A DNA stretch of 64,000 nt, taken from the NCBI GenBank assembly GCA_006226375.1, contig SBHC01000067.1, forward strand, positions 90,450 through 154,449. The letters run 5' to 3'. The translations under genes were made by a program, and so were the position numbers. This DNA comes from Deltaproteobacteria bacterium (GTDB lineage Bacteria > Myxococcota_C > UBA6777). Below the pieces are notes generated by a model. The model worked only from the letters and a program-made list of their open reading frames with translations, ran no database searches and was not told the origin of the DNA. Of this stretch, positions 1-9,562 are shown one piece after another; the stretch's first letter is position 1, and the number at the start of each line of letters is the position of its first letter.

Positions 1-1019
1 TTCATCTTCATCCGCTTCATCATGCCCCGCGCAGCGACATTGCCATCCGTAAAGAAGGTGTAGGGTACAAGCTCGCTCACGTAGGTCTTGTTCTCGCGGG
101 GGTGGAAAAAGTAACTGAAGGTCCAAACCGCGTGAGCCAGCCACATCCAGATATGGGCGAGAGTCTCAGCGACCAACCGGGTCCAATCGACGTGCTTGTA
201 CAACCAAATGGGCTTGACCTTCTTGTGTTCACCTTGTCGCGAACGGAAGCTCATTTTGCGCAGTCCTTTTTTGGACAAGGACAGAATCATATAACGTGCT
301 TCTTCGGGATCAGTGGGAAGCAGGTCTTCGCTCAAATTACCCAAACGAGGCTCTTTGGTGGCCACGCTCTCCACACACGTATCGAGGGAGATCGTCTGCA
401 AACGATGAGTCACTTCGAGAACAACTCCCAAGGTACCAAACCCACCAATCACGCTGTAGAACAAGTCAGCGTGTTGCTCTCGGGAGCAGCGCAGCACACG
501 ACCGTCAGCAACTACCATCAAGAATGACTCGACGTGGGTACCTTCTCGTCCTCGAACACAAGCCCAGCGAGACAACGAGTTCGCAGAGATCGAGCCACCC
601 ACAGAGACCTTGCGTGTCGAAATAACAACCTGAGGAAACAAGTTGTGGGCACGAACCGTATCCACCACATCGCCCCACTTGGCACCAACCCCAGCAGTGA
701 CCGTCTTTCTCTCACGGTCGACATCAATGTAGTCAAACGCTGCCAACGTCATCGAGATGTCGGTCCCGAGCGATTGAGTATCCAGTGACATGTTTGAGCC
801 ACACAGCGTGACCTTACGCCCGTCACGATGAGCCATCTTCAAGATAGCGATGACCTCTTCAACGGTTGTAGGTGCTAACGTCTGCGACGTGGTGGTTTGA
901 AAGAACCCATAGCTGCTGCGTTCCTCCATTACAGGGGCCTGAGAAACAATCTCCACGTTTGTCTTGCTGTTGGAAAGACTCGTCGATACCAATGATTGCG
1001 TGTTTGCTGGCCTGGCCAT
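1..1019 (-). CDS. FAD-binding (PCMH-type) oxidoreductase, C-terminus beyond window
   Basis: The minus frame is open from the ATG at 1019 to the window edge (about 339 codons), so the C-terminal part is missing. AAGGAAAC lies just upstream of the ATG as ribosome-binding site. The protein has the pattern of FAD-linked oxidases: a Gly-rich stretch (VTLCGSNMSLD) near residue 75, then VTAGVGAKWGDVVD, VSVGGSISANSLS and VIGGFGTLGVVLEVT. These match the FAD pyrophosphate-binding segments of the D-lactate dehydrogenase / DHCR24-like superfamily. In place of the usual His the second segment reads GGSISANSLS. Family membership is fairly safe; the substrate is unknown. A hydrophobic aromatic stretch near residue 300 (IWMWLAHAVW) could be a membrane-facing segment. 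Confidence 0.8.
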   Translation of the reverse strand, partial: MARPANTQSLVSTSLSNSKTNVEIVSQAPVMEERSSYGFFQTTTSQTLAPTTVEEVIAILKMAHRDGRKVTLCGSNMSLDTQSLGTDISMTLAAFDYIDVDRERKTVTAGVGAKWGDVVDTVRAHNLFPQVVISTRKVSVGGSISANSLSRWACVRGREGTHVESFLMVVADGRVLRCSREQHADLFYSVIGGFGTLGVVLEVTHRLQTISLDTCVESVATKEPRLGNLSEDLLPTDPEEARYMILSLSKKGLRKMSFRSRQGEHKKVKPIWLYKHVDWTRLVAETLAHIWMWLAHAVWTFSYFFHPRENKTYVSELVPYTFFTDGNVAARGMMKRMKM

Positions 1020-1311
1020 GATTGTTTCCTTTTTGCCTGAAAGAGAAGTCACACATCCTCACCATGGGTGTGTTTGCCCATGACACTCTCCTCCTAAGCA
1101 AACAAAGATCCAGCGAGAAGAAAAGAAACAAATCCAATTACATTTCAAGCAGAAAGGAAATCCATAGACATGCAAGGACAACATCCAAACCAAGAAATCT
1201 GTCCTGCATAAAGGACAACACTTTCCATTCGGAGAGACTCTCGCACGACAACATCTTGGATAAAGGACAAAAGGAGGGAAAGGGAAAGGGAAAGGGAAAG
1301 TGTAAGAGAGG
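1020..1311. other. intergenic region with G-tract repeat
   Basis: No convincing gene is seen between the FAD oxidase start and the end of the next minus-strand gene. At 1276-1296 the plus strand carries four GGG runs separated by AAA, preceded by GGA, a textbook intramolecular G-quadruplex pattern. It sits about 15 bp beyond the stop codon of the 1312-1959 gene. The rest is purine-rich and otherwise featureless to me. Confidence 0.5.
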
Positions 1312-1959
1312 TTAATGGCTGTATTGTTCCAGGAGGCGGTACGTTTCATGACCTTCCATGAGGAAGGAAGTTAGATTCGACGGATCAATTCGGCTGCTGC
1401 GTTTGTAAAACAACAAGTGACCGTCCTTTGCCTCAACGTAGAGTCCCTGGTTGCGTTCAAAGTAATCGAGCACCTCAAAGCAAAAGAACTCACGAATCGC
1501 CAACTCGTTGGGACCACGAAGAAGATAAGCCTTTGAAAACTTGGGATGTGTGGTGAAGTCGATGTCCTGGTAACCAAAAGCACTACCAATCTTATGGAAC
1601 ATATTTTCGGGGTCGAGAGAAAAGTTGGGGATATCGAAATCCATGGAATAGACCAACACCGACTGAATGGAGGTTCGTTGATGTTTTCCAGAGCCTGTTG
1701 TGAACTTGTAATCACAAAACAAGAAGTTGAGCCTGTCAAACTCACCTTCAATGTGATGGTGCACCCGACGATTTCGACCCATGTTGGTGAGATAAAACTC
1801 AGGCAAAAAGTTGGGGCTGTCGTCTTCAATGTATTGAAAGCCATGGGTCATGGCTTCTTGTTCAAAGGCTTCACGTCGCTTCTGATGAAAGTGATTGCCG
1901 ACAAAGATCGCAGCCACAATAAGAATGGCAACAGACCCAAGCGCTAAGAGAATCTCCAT
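1312..1959 (-). CDS. hypothetical protein with N-terminal membrane anchor
   Basis: 215 residues, ATG start with AAGGGAGAG about 5 bases upstream. Residues 3-21 form one hydrophobic segment (LLALGSVAILIVAAIFVG), followed by a basic stop-transfer (HQKRRE), so the protein is probably anchored with a cytoplasmic soluble part. The soluble region has the string DYKFTTGSGKHQRT, which resembles a widespread family of bacterial membrane proteins with an 'F.DY.Y.TGSGK' core and no known activity. It is transcribed divergently from the lipoprotein gene at 2112. No catalytic motif is apparent and I do not assign a function. Confidence 0.75.
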   Translation of the reverse strand: MEILLALGSVAILIVAAIFVGNHFHQKRREAFEQEAMTHGFQYIEDDSPNFLPEFYLTNMGRNRRVHHHIEGEFDRLNFLFCDYKFTTGSGKHQRTSIQSVLVYSMDFDIPNFSLDPENMFHKIGSAFGYQDIDFTTHPKFSKAYLLRGPNELAIREFFCFEVLDYFERNQGLYVEAKDGHLLFYKRSSRIDPSNLTSFLMEGHETYRLLEQYSH

Positions 1960-2111
1960 CTACACTCTCCCTTTTTTGTCCTGTAGTGAGTCGTTCAGAT
2001 GAAAGATGTACCACGTTGTGACACCTTTGGCGAGATTGCCCAACTTGACTTCCCAAGAGGAAACAGGCTTGAATGCTAAGAGCATGGAGCCTTGTTGAAG
2101 TTGGATCGCAC

Positions 2112-5021
2112 ATGAAACACTATCGCATCCAGACATTTTTCGTTTTGTGGAGCCTCTTCCTTGTTGGATTGGGTTGCTCCAATCCAGAGTTACCACAGTG
2201 CCAGCGGAACCAGGACTGCGCGGATAGTCAACTCTGTGTACAGAGCCGCTGTGCGGTGTTGCTTCCAGAGGTCCGCCCCCCAGCCATCGAACCGTTGAAG
2301 AGTGGCATTCGGGATGAAGGTCAACCCTGTGACCCTAGAGAACTGGCCTGGCACCATGACCGCTGCAAACCAGGTTTTCACTGCGCGCCGTTAGGACAAA
2401 TCGAGCCATCAGCCTCTAGCGCTGCCACGTCTCTGGAGTTGGACGGGGCCTGAGAGGACATCACCGGTAGCGTGACTGCCGCTGTCGACCTCGGAGACAA
2501 AGTGCTCGGCCAGGATGGCTCTTCTTCTGCCCAACCCTACGGCGTTTGCCTTCCTGCCTGTGATGCTTCCAGCCCGTGCAAAGGAGGCAGCAAATGCAGT
2601 CCATTGCACTCGCTGCAAACGCGTCAGCCTCTTGGAAAGTCTGTTTGCGTCCCAACCGTTGGAGAGGGCGGCTCATGCGCCAACCAAACGACATGCCAAG
2701 CAGGCTCCGTTTGTGTACAGTATGGCAAAACGCTCAACACATGGCGTTGCCAGAGAGAATGCTCGACCGCATCATGCGATGCAAAGAGCCGCTGCGTTCA
2801 GGCAGGTTCAGAGGACACCCGCTTGGTTTGCAAGCCCGAACGAAAGCTCGGACAGACTTGCTTTTTCGGTCATGTCTGTGAAGAAGGTGCAGTTTGCGTT
2901 CCCAGCCAACTGGACGACCCTGCCCGATGCAGACCGTCATGCACCCAAGACAAACCAACGTGCTCCAATCCTCAACAAGAATGCCGCGCCATCACGACGC
3001 CAACCGGAGAATCGCGCTACGCATGCTTGCAAACCGCCGGGCTGCGAGAATCCTGCCACAACGGCATTGCATGCAAAGACCCCAACCACCTCTGTGTAGG
3101 CATCAACAGCACCTACGCTGCATGCTTTCAGCCTTGTCAAAGCTCCGAAGAATGTCCCCAAGGAGAGTCGTGTGAGACCATCTCGGAGTCTTCGACGGTT
3201 ACGGTTTGCCGGAAGCAAGTGAAGCCCAGTAGCTATTTTCTCAACCTGGTGCAATGTGAAAACGGCGGACGCCCCGTTCGATTCCGAGAAGAACAACCAC
3301 CGTTTTGCCTGGAAGACTGCACCTCAGGCAGCATCCTCGCGCCGGATTATTGTGGCCAATTGTCGCCTCGTCCGATGCAAGCTGTTGTCCATACCTCCGA
3401 CGCATCAGCCCTTGCCGTGGGAGAATTGGGCGTTGTAGTTTCCACCCAAGACAAAGGCAAGACCTGGAGGCGATTGCCGACCTCGGACCTGCCATCGATC
3501 ACAGCGATAACGCAGGGTCCGAAGGCTGAAGAACGATGGATGGTGGATCAGCAAGGGCAACTTTGGAAACAAACCCAAGTGCAGGACACACACTCGGCTC
3601 CGCAAAAACATAACGTCATCTCCAAGAAGCCCTTGTACGACCTTGTCGTTCATAGCAACTTCATTGTCGCTGTGGGTGAAGAGGGAATCTTTCACTCCAA
3701 AGATCCATCCGGCTTGTTCAAGCTCGCCCAAGCACAGCCAATGCGCAGCGTATCGTTGCAACCCATTTCTTCCGGAGTATCCGGCACATTGATGATCGCC
3801 GTGGGAGACAAAGGAGCCATCTTCCGCAGCGAAGACAACGGCACCACCTGGACCCAATCCACCTCCCAAACAGAAGCAACCTTGTTGTCGGTGGCGTGGG
3901 TGCCTGATGCGTTGCAAGCGGGCTTTCAGTGGGTCGCTGTGGGAAAAGGCGGCGTTATTCTCACCAGTAACGACAAGGGAGCAACCTGGGTCACAGTGTC
4001 CACGCCGCTCTCGCAAGATTGGAACGCCGTAGCGGCCAGCGACAAAGCCCTCGTTGCCGTGGGTGCCAACGGCGCGTTGCTTCGTTGGACAGCAGAAGGC
4101 TGGAAGGTCGCATCCCCTCCCCCTTCACCCAACCCACCGACCTTGTTGGGTGTCTCTGTGCGAGGGTTGTCTTCCATTGCAGTGGGAGCGGAAGGCATTG
4201 CTCTCTACAGTGAAGACGGAGGGGCCATCTGGAACCAAGCGACAAGCAAGCTGCTGCAATGTGTCAACACAACGACTCCAACCCAGGCCAATGCGGGAGC
4301 CTGTGCTTACCGTTGCGACCCCCAACAAAACGGCAGCGATTGCCCACCAGCCCTCCCACGCTGTGACACCATCACAACCGAAGGCAAGACTCTCACGGTT
4401 TGTATGCCAGAAGGCCGCCCAACAGGTTCAGCGGGCTATGGAGAGAGCTGCAGCCCATACGACGGGGCCTCCAAGGAGAAGCGATGCCAGCCGGGTTTGC
4501 GCTGTGAACTTACCCTTCACGGGCACGTTTGTATGAGGCCTTGCGACCCCTCACAGCCTCAATGCCCCACGGGAGAGGAGTGCATACTGGACGCCAAGAG
4601 GAAGCGACATTTTTGTGGAAGATACGTTTCGGAAAGCACGTCCTGCAGCCCAAGCACAGGAATGTTTTGTCCCGTTGGTTCGCAGTGTGTCACCCATCCT
4701 TACGCGGACAATTCCACATGCAGCAAGATCATAGGGAAGAAAGAAAAGCAGCTTTGCCTGGGAGAACAAGCTGGACAATTGTATTGTGCGGAGGGACTTG
4801 TTTGCGAGGGAAGCGCCTCCGCGCCTTACCGTCGCTACTGTACCAAGAGCTGCAATTGGAAAGACAAAACAGGCTGTCCTTCAGGCTGGGAGTGTTTGCC
4901 CAACCAAGACGCTGTAGGTGTTTGTGTTCAACGATGCCAAGCGGCCTCCGACACTTGTGAGGTTGCAGGTCTTCGTTGCCGTCGTTCGTTCGCCACCAGC
5001 CCCAACCTGTATTGCCTGTGA
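2112..5021 (+). CDS. large Cys-rich lipoprotein with BNR-like propeller; one in-frame TGA at 2451-2453
   Basis: Frames 2112-2450 and 2454-5021 are the same frame, separated only by TGA at codon 114, so this reads as one 969-residue gene. Residues 1-22 are a signal peptide ending VGLGC, a loose lipobox. Cys-rich modules (CxxxxDCxxxxxCxxxxC type) lie at both ends. The middle (about residues 420-700) has repeated 'S.D.G.TW' and 'AVG..G' motifs typical of YCF48/BNR propeller blades, with no Cys. A separate start for the second part would need the GTG at 2472, which lacks a signal peptide. TGA could be a nonsense mutation, a sequencing error or a selenocysteine codon: a 6-bp hairpin (2465-2481, loop CGTGA) starts exactly 11 nt after it. 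The next lipoprotein gene starts 10 bp downstream, so both are probably co-transcribed. Confidence 0.7.
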
Positions 5022-5031
5022 GGAGGAGTGG

Positions 5032-5841
5032 ATGAGAAACATTCTAGTCACCCTTCTTCTCTCATTGGCAGCTTTCGCTTGCGCTTCTCCACCGCTCAAG
5101 TGCGACGAAACCTACAACTGCCCCACACAACATCTCTGCAAGGAAGGGCTGTGTGTTCCCAGCAGTCAGCCTGTCTCCGTTTGGGATGGAGGATTGCAGC
5201 CTGAGCGCCTGCTCTGGGTGAATGATGATGGGACGTTACCCGCCCCAGAACATGGGGCAGCAACGACCTGCAAAGCGAGCAAGGACTGCAGCCAGGAAAA
5301 CCAACCTCATTGTTGGAAAGAGACTTGTGTCTCAGGCTACCTGGAGTTGGACTTTGGCAAAGGCCACTTTGTGATCGAGCGAGACTCTCCATTGCAAGCT
5401 TGCACCGAAGGTTCTGCATGCAAAGCCTGGCAGCAGTGTTTTCTGGGGTTCTGCCGCGACAACGTCGGCACCCAGAGCGAAGCCTCTGGCAAGTTACTCG
5501 ATGCAGGTTTGTTCCTTGGAGAATATTCGTACTCTTCGTTGGCTCAACGTGATGGAGTAGCGGTGGTTCAAATCGTGATGGTGGGAACATTTTCAGAGAA
5601 GTTGCAGAAGCATCTTGTGTTGGAGATCCCACAAGACAGCTTCACGCTGGGCAATCACACGATCGACGGCGCTACGATCTCGGCAACCCTCTACGACGTA
5701 CAGTTGGATCTGGTTCCCCGACGTATGCAGCCTCGCGCCTATGCTGTGAGCGGCTCTCTCCGGATTTTGTACGCAGGGCTCAAGTTGGGTGAAAAGGTCG
5801 CAGGTTCCGCCTCTTTGCAACTCCGACCTCTACCGCCCTAA
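5032..5841 (+). CDS. Cys-rich outer-surface lipoprotein
   Basis: 269 residues. The ATG at 5032 has AGGAGGAG 4 bases upstream and lies 10 bp after the stop of the preceding lipoprotein gene. The signal peptide MRNILVTLLLSLAAFACAS has a lipobox (AFAC) and is followed by a Cys-rich stretch (KCDETYNCPTQHLCKEGLC) like those in the upstream gene. A second Cys cluster follows (residues 80-145). The C-terminal 120 residues are Cys-free and look beta-rich. No enzyme motif is seen. Shared layout and tight spacing suggest that the two lipoproteins act together at the cell surface; the function is unknown. Confidence 0.8.
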   Translation: MRNILVTLLLSLAAFACASPPLKCDETYNCPTQHLCKEGLCVPSSQPVSVWDGGLQPERLLWVNDDGTLPAPEHGAATTCKASKDCSQENQPHCWKETCVSGYLELDFGKGHFVIERDSPLQACTEGSACKAWQQCFLGFCRDNVGTQSEASGKLLDAGLFLGEYSYSSLAQRDGVAVVQIVMVGTFSEKLQKHLVLEIPQDSFTLGNHTIDGATISATLYDVQLDLVPRRMQPRAYAVSGSLRILYAGLKLGEKVAGSASLQLRPLPP

Positions 5842-5917
5842 CCTCTCAAGATTGGATGTTTTTTTCATGCTAGAATGAGTTTGTCGGATCGACTTGAACT
5901 ATGGTACTGTTTTCAGA

Positions 5918-5959
5918 CAACGCTCCAACATCTGCGATACACAAAGACTTGGAGCGTTG
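5918..5959. repeat. 11-bp perfect inverted repeat, possible regulatory hairpin
   Basis: CAACGCTCCAA at 5918-5928 is the exact reverse complement of TTGGAGCGTTG at 5949-5959, with a 20-nt loop. It lies in the 209-bp gap between the lipoprotein gene and the matrixin-like gene. No T-run follows the downstream arm, so it is a poor intrinsic terminator; it could be an operator or a leader hairpin for the gene starting at 6051. Confidence 0.45.
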
Positions 5960-6050
5960 CGCTCGGATGCGAGCCCCTATTGTTGATGATTGCAACAGCA
6001 GTCATGGGGTTCGTTTGGATTGAGGAGCCCGCGTTGCTTAGGAGGATACG

Positions 6051-7403
6051 ATGAGGAAAGTATGGAGGGCTGCGGCGATTGCACTCTTTGTTTGGAGTGT
6101 GATGCCGGGCATGGCAGAGGCGTACCGGTATGCACCGGGATATCCTCGATGGAAGATCAATTCCATGCCCATCAAGTTTTATGTGACCTACGCTGAGTCA
6201 TACAACTGGGGTGGGCGAACACGGGACCAGGTGAAAGCCATGGTCAACGAAGCCTTTAACATGTGGATGAGCGCGACTTGTCACATGGTCATCTTTCAAT
6301 TTGCTGGATTTACTCTGGATCAGGCCGGCACCGAAGATGGCAAGAATGTCATCACATGGGTCGGCGGTCTACCTGGAGTCACTTGACCCAAAGTCGTAGC
6401 GTCCACGAAACGCTACACCACCCGGTCGGGTGGAAAACTCATCATCAAAGAAGCAGATATCCTCATCAAGCGATGCGACAAAAGTGACAAGATCGTAGGT
6501 CAGTATGTAGCCCGAGAGTTAGGGCAAGCCATTGGTATCAGCAACTCCACGGTTAAAGAGTCGATCATGTACTCCACAACCACACCTGGAAACCTGTTCA
6601 CCGACGACGACAAGAACGCCATTTGCAACGCCTACCCTGCCTCAGGAAGCGCTTGCGCCAGCACCAGCGAATGTTCCGGTGGTCTCGCCTGTATCGATGC
6701 CAAATGTACGTTGTGCAAGACAGACGCAGACTGTGGAAGTAACTCCGCTTGTGAAGACGGCTTCTGCATCAAATCGTGCAAAAGCAACACCGACTGCACA
6801 GGCGGCTTGGTCTGTCGTAAAGGACGTTGCAACTCCTGTGTTTCAGACACCGAGTGCGGCTCCGACCGCTACTGCGACCAGGACGTTTGCACAGCCAAGT
6901 GCAAAGACGCAGCCACGGACTGCCTGACGGACCAGCTCTGTATGTCCGACGGTCGCTGCATAGACCCCAACACTTGCGCCACGCACGACCACTGCCCGAC
7001 GGGAGAGTTCTGCCGCGTCAACTCCTGCCAAAGCACAGCCGACCTTGGAAAAACCTGCCAGGGTCAGAAAGACTGTGGCAGCGGCCTGGAATGCCTCACC
7101 GATGAAGGAAAAAGCTTCTGCACCTCGTGGTGCCTCAAGCAAGGCAGTCCTTGCCCCAAAGGTTACGTCTGCAAACCCTTTGATGAAGAGCGCAGCTTCT
7201 GCGCCATCGCTCCCAAAGCACCGACCACAAACAACAACAATAACAACAGTGGCAACGGAAACGAGACAGGCGGCGCGGGATGCAACGTCACTCGCAACCC
7301 CACCCAGCTTGGCACACTTGAGCTTCTCAGCTTCCTCTTTGCCGGCCTCTGGCTTGTTCTTGCCTTCCGCCGTCGCCAACGAGGCTTACCCTCCAACCGA
7401 TGA
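6051..7403 (+). pseudogene. matrixin-like secreted protein with degenerate zinc site and in-frame TGA at 6384-6386
   Basis: The frame is continuous from the ATG at 6051 (AGGAGGATACG upstream) to 7403 apart from one TGA at codon 112. Residues 1-24 are a signal peptide. The middle matches Myxococcota matrixin-type metalloproteases up to the Met-turn (SIMYS), but the zinc signature HExxHxxGxxH reads RELGQAIGISN, so all three His ligands are replaced. Cys-rich modules follow (residues 190-375), then an Asn/Gly linker, a Cys and a C-terminal hydrophobic helix with FRRRQR, resembling a MYXO-CTERM surface-sorting tail. TGA falls where relatives often have a Trp before Pro. A decaying protease relative is the simplest reading; readthrough or selenocysteine is the alternative, since hairpins follow at 6396-6416 and 6418-6433. 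The stop overlaps the next gene by ATGA. Confidence 0.65.
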
Positions 7404-8023
7404 ACCAAGACGTTGAAACCTACCTGACGGAAGGATGTGGCCGCTGTCCGCTGATGTCCACGCCCGAATGCAAGGTCCACACCTGGCATGAAGAGCTCGT
7501 ACAACTTCGGGCCTTGCTGCTGGAATGTGACCTGGAAGAAGAGGTGAAATGGGGTGTTCCCTGCTACACCTTTCAATCCAAGAACATTCTCATGCTCAGT
7601 GCCTTTAAGAAGTACTGCACAGTGAGCTTTTTCAAGGGTGCTTTGCTCCCAGACCCGATGGGAATCCTGGTGAAGCCAGGAGCAAACACCCAGGCCTCGC
7701 GTCAGCTCCGCTTTACAAAAGGTCAGGACATTGCAGCCCTTGCCGACGCCATCCAAGCGTATGTCAAAGAAGCCATTGAGGTCGAGAAGTCGGGCCGCAG
7801 CGTAGAGTTTAAGAGCACAGCTGAGTTTGAAGTTCCAGAAGAGTTTCAAACTAGGCTCGACGATGACCCTGCTCTGCGCGATGCGTTTGAAGCACTGACA
7901 CCGGGGCGACAGCGCTCCTACTTGCTACATTTTTCCCAGCCCAAACAGTCCAAGACACGGACATCCAGGGTAGAGAAATGCATCCCCCGCATTTTTGAGG
8001 GAAAGGGGTTTCACGATCGGTAA
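7400..8023 (+). CDS. YdeI/OmdA family protein with DUF1801 domain
   Basis: 207 residues. The start ATG overlaps the preceding stop (ATGA at 7400-7403), which implies translational coupling. The N-terminus has a four-Cys patch (CGRCPLMSTPEC, plus the later VPCY). Residues 25-130 match the DUF1801 fold ('EEVKWGVPCYTF..KNILMLSAFKKYCTVSFFKGALL'), and residues 140-207 match the YdeI/OmdA domain ('P.EFQ..L..D...R.AFE.LTPGRQR.YLL.F..PKQ..TR..R.EKC.PRI'). The biochemical role of this family is not established. Coupling to a secreted protein gene may be incidental. Confidence 0.8.
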   Translation: MNQDVETYLTEGCGRCPLMSTPECKVHTWHEELVQLRALLLECDLEEEVKWGVPCYTFQSKNILMLSAFKKYCTVSFFKGALLPDPMGILVKPGANTQASRQLRFTKGQDIAALADAIQAYVKEAIEVEKSGRSVEFKSTAEFEVPEEFQTRLDDDPALRDAFEALTPGRQRSYLLHFSQPKQSKTRTSRVEKCIPRIFEGKGFHDR

Positions 8024-8932
8024 CTACGCGATATCATCGTTGCATGCTGCAAGGAACGCGTCCACATAATCACGCTCCTCCATTTGCCACTCGTATTCGT
8101 CTCCTGCCCCCCACGACCACAAGAACACATCGTTGGCACCCCAACGTTTGAACTGCTCCACGCGTTCTTCCATGGCTTTGATCGCAGAAGCCAAGCGGCG
8201 CTGTTTGTTAATGCCAAACTCAGCAACCCCCCAACGCCCTCGTTGCACCAAAGGACTCTCCGACAGAGAGCCAAGTTTGGCAACATCGGATTCATTTTTC
8301 TCGTAATGACTGAACCGCGAGATAGCACCTTCAGGCAAAGCTTCGAGAAGAAATGAATCAAAGCTATATTCGTTCTTCCAACCAGCGGTGAAGGGTGCGT
8401 TCAGAGCGGCAAGTTCCGCTGCGAATGACGCTTGTTCTCCAGCATCCAATGGGTTCGTTCGAAGCAGCCCGTCGATCTCATTGCCGACAGACAAAGACAC
8501 TTTGGGATTTGCAAGTTTGTTGAGAAGCTCGGACCAATCGTCTCGCAGAGTTCGAAAGTGCCCAGCGATGAGGTCTTGCGTCCAAGACTGCCCCATCGAC
8601 CACGACTGTCGCTCCTCTCCAAAATGGTCTTGGAGCGTTCGCTCCACCCAGGAACCCCTGACCTTGTCGTCGTAATATCCCCAAGACCAATCCAGAAGAA
8701 TCTCTCCAGGCCAGAGAGGAGCACGCTTCAGCAAAGCATCGCGACATTCAGGAGCCAGGCGAATGGCACCCCCTTCTTCCCGAAAGGTGTTGGTGTAATT
8801 GAAATGAACCCACACACGAAAGGCCCCAAATCCCATCTGGTGTGCCTGTCTGATACGATCGTCAAGAGACTGCCATTCACTCTCAGTCCAAATCCCCTTC
8901 TGCCACGAAATAAGATTAATACCTGGAATCAT
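8024..8932 (-). CDS. TIM-barrel glycoside hydrolase-like protein (clan A type)
   Basis: 302 residues from the ATG at 8932, which has GAGGAAA about 8 bases upstream; the GTG at 8980 would add 16 unlike residues. There is no signal peptide. Two carboxylate motifs typical of clan GH-A retaining glycosidases are visible: VGNEIDGL (the Asn-Glu acid/base, near residue 150) and WGVAEFGI (nucleophile Glu, near residue 233), along with FRVWVHFNY early and a Trp-rich end (NDVFLWSWGAGDEYEW). The exact family and substrate cannot be told. It is convergent with the 7400-8023 gene, with their ends touching. Confidence 0.7.
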   Translation of the reverse strand: MIPGINLISWQKGIWTESEWQSLDDRIRQAHQMGFGAFRVWVHFNYTNTFREEGGAIRLAPECRDALLKRAPLWPGEILLDWSWGYYDDKVRGSWVERTLQDHFGEERQSWSMGQSWTQDLIAGHFRTLRDDWSELLNKLANPKVSLSVGNEIDGLLRTNPLDAGEQASFAAELAALNAPFTAGWKNEYSFDSFLLEALPEGAISRFSHYEKNESDVAKLGSLSESPLVQRGRWGVAEFGINKQRRLASAIKAMEERVEQFKRWGANDVFLWSWGAGDEYEWQMEERDYVDAFLAACNDDIA

Positions 8933-9562
8933 CCGACATTTCCTCACAGAGCCCTTTGTTTTGTTTGTAGATGGAGTCACGTTCTAGCATCACAACAACC
9001 TTGAAAGAGTAGAATGTAGCATTGAAAACCACAAAGGCATAGCCACAAACGACCCTGCACGATCAAACCAAAGGAATGACGAACAATACACAAAAGATAA
9101 CTACCTTGAAGATGTCATATTCTACCTTTAGCTAGAACAAAGAGTGATGTCAGCCCAATGAACAGGTAGACCTCTCGGTTGAAAAATACAGGTTGACTTC
9201 CTTATAGGAGACTGATACCACGAAGAGAGTTTTGGTCGTGTTGCGAAAGGGAAACACCACAAATCCTTCATCGTTGCAACACCACCCCCAGCAACACGCT
9301 GGAGAGTTTGGGTCACTCCTGACCTTGTAGCGCTCTGCCCGTTCCTGAAGCGGGCGCGAGACCATGCGACAGTCTGCTTCGGGAGCCTTTATGTGGATCT
9401 TAGTCACCTACAATTCTTCCCATCCTCCATCCCTGAGTTACGTATAGTCTGCAGTTTGCAGGCTTCCTTTCTTGGTCTATCTTTTGGCAAGAGATGCTGC
9501 TGATCTCTTCGTGAAAGTACCATCTATCTCTTTTTCTATTCTCGACATGAATGAGGAATCTT
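8933..9562. other. long intergenic region, no supported gene
   Basis: This stretch of about 630 bp separates divergently transcribed genes. It is more AT-rich than its surroundings. Short open frames exist (the longest about 85 codons on the minus strand, 9150-9407), but they have no ribosome-binding site or recognisable motif. It presumably holds promoters for both flanking genes; I could not identify a clear -35/-10 or -24/-12 pair. Confidence 0.4.

Noticed and set aside
102..788. Plus-strand open frames over the first 800 bases
   Set aside because: They are shadows of the FAD oxidase, whose minus-strand frame shows clear family motifs throughout.
2472..5021. The second part of the large lipoprotein as an independent gene starting at GTG 2472
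   Set aside because: It would lack a signal peptide although it is Cys-rich and extracellular in type, and the upstream part in the same frame supplies exactly that.
9150..9407. An 85-codon minus-strand frame in the long intergenic region
   Set aside because: No ribosome-binding site, no recognisable motif and odd composition (Cys/Trp-rich run without pattern).
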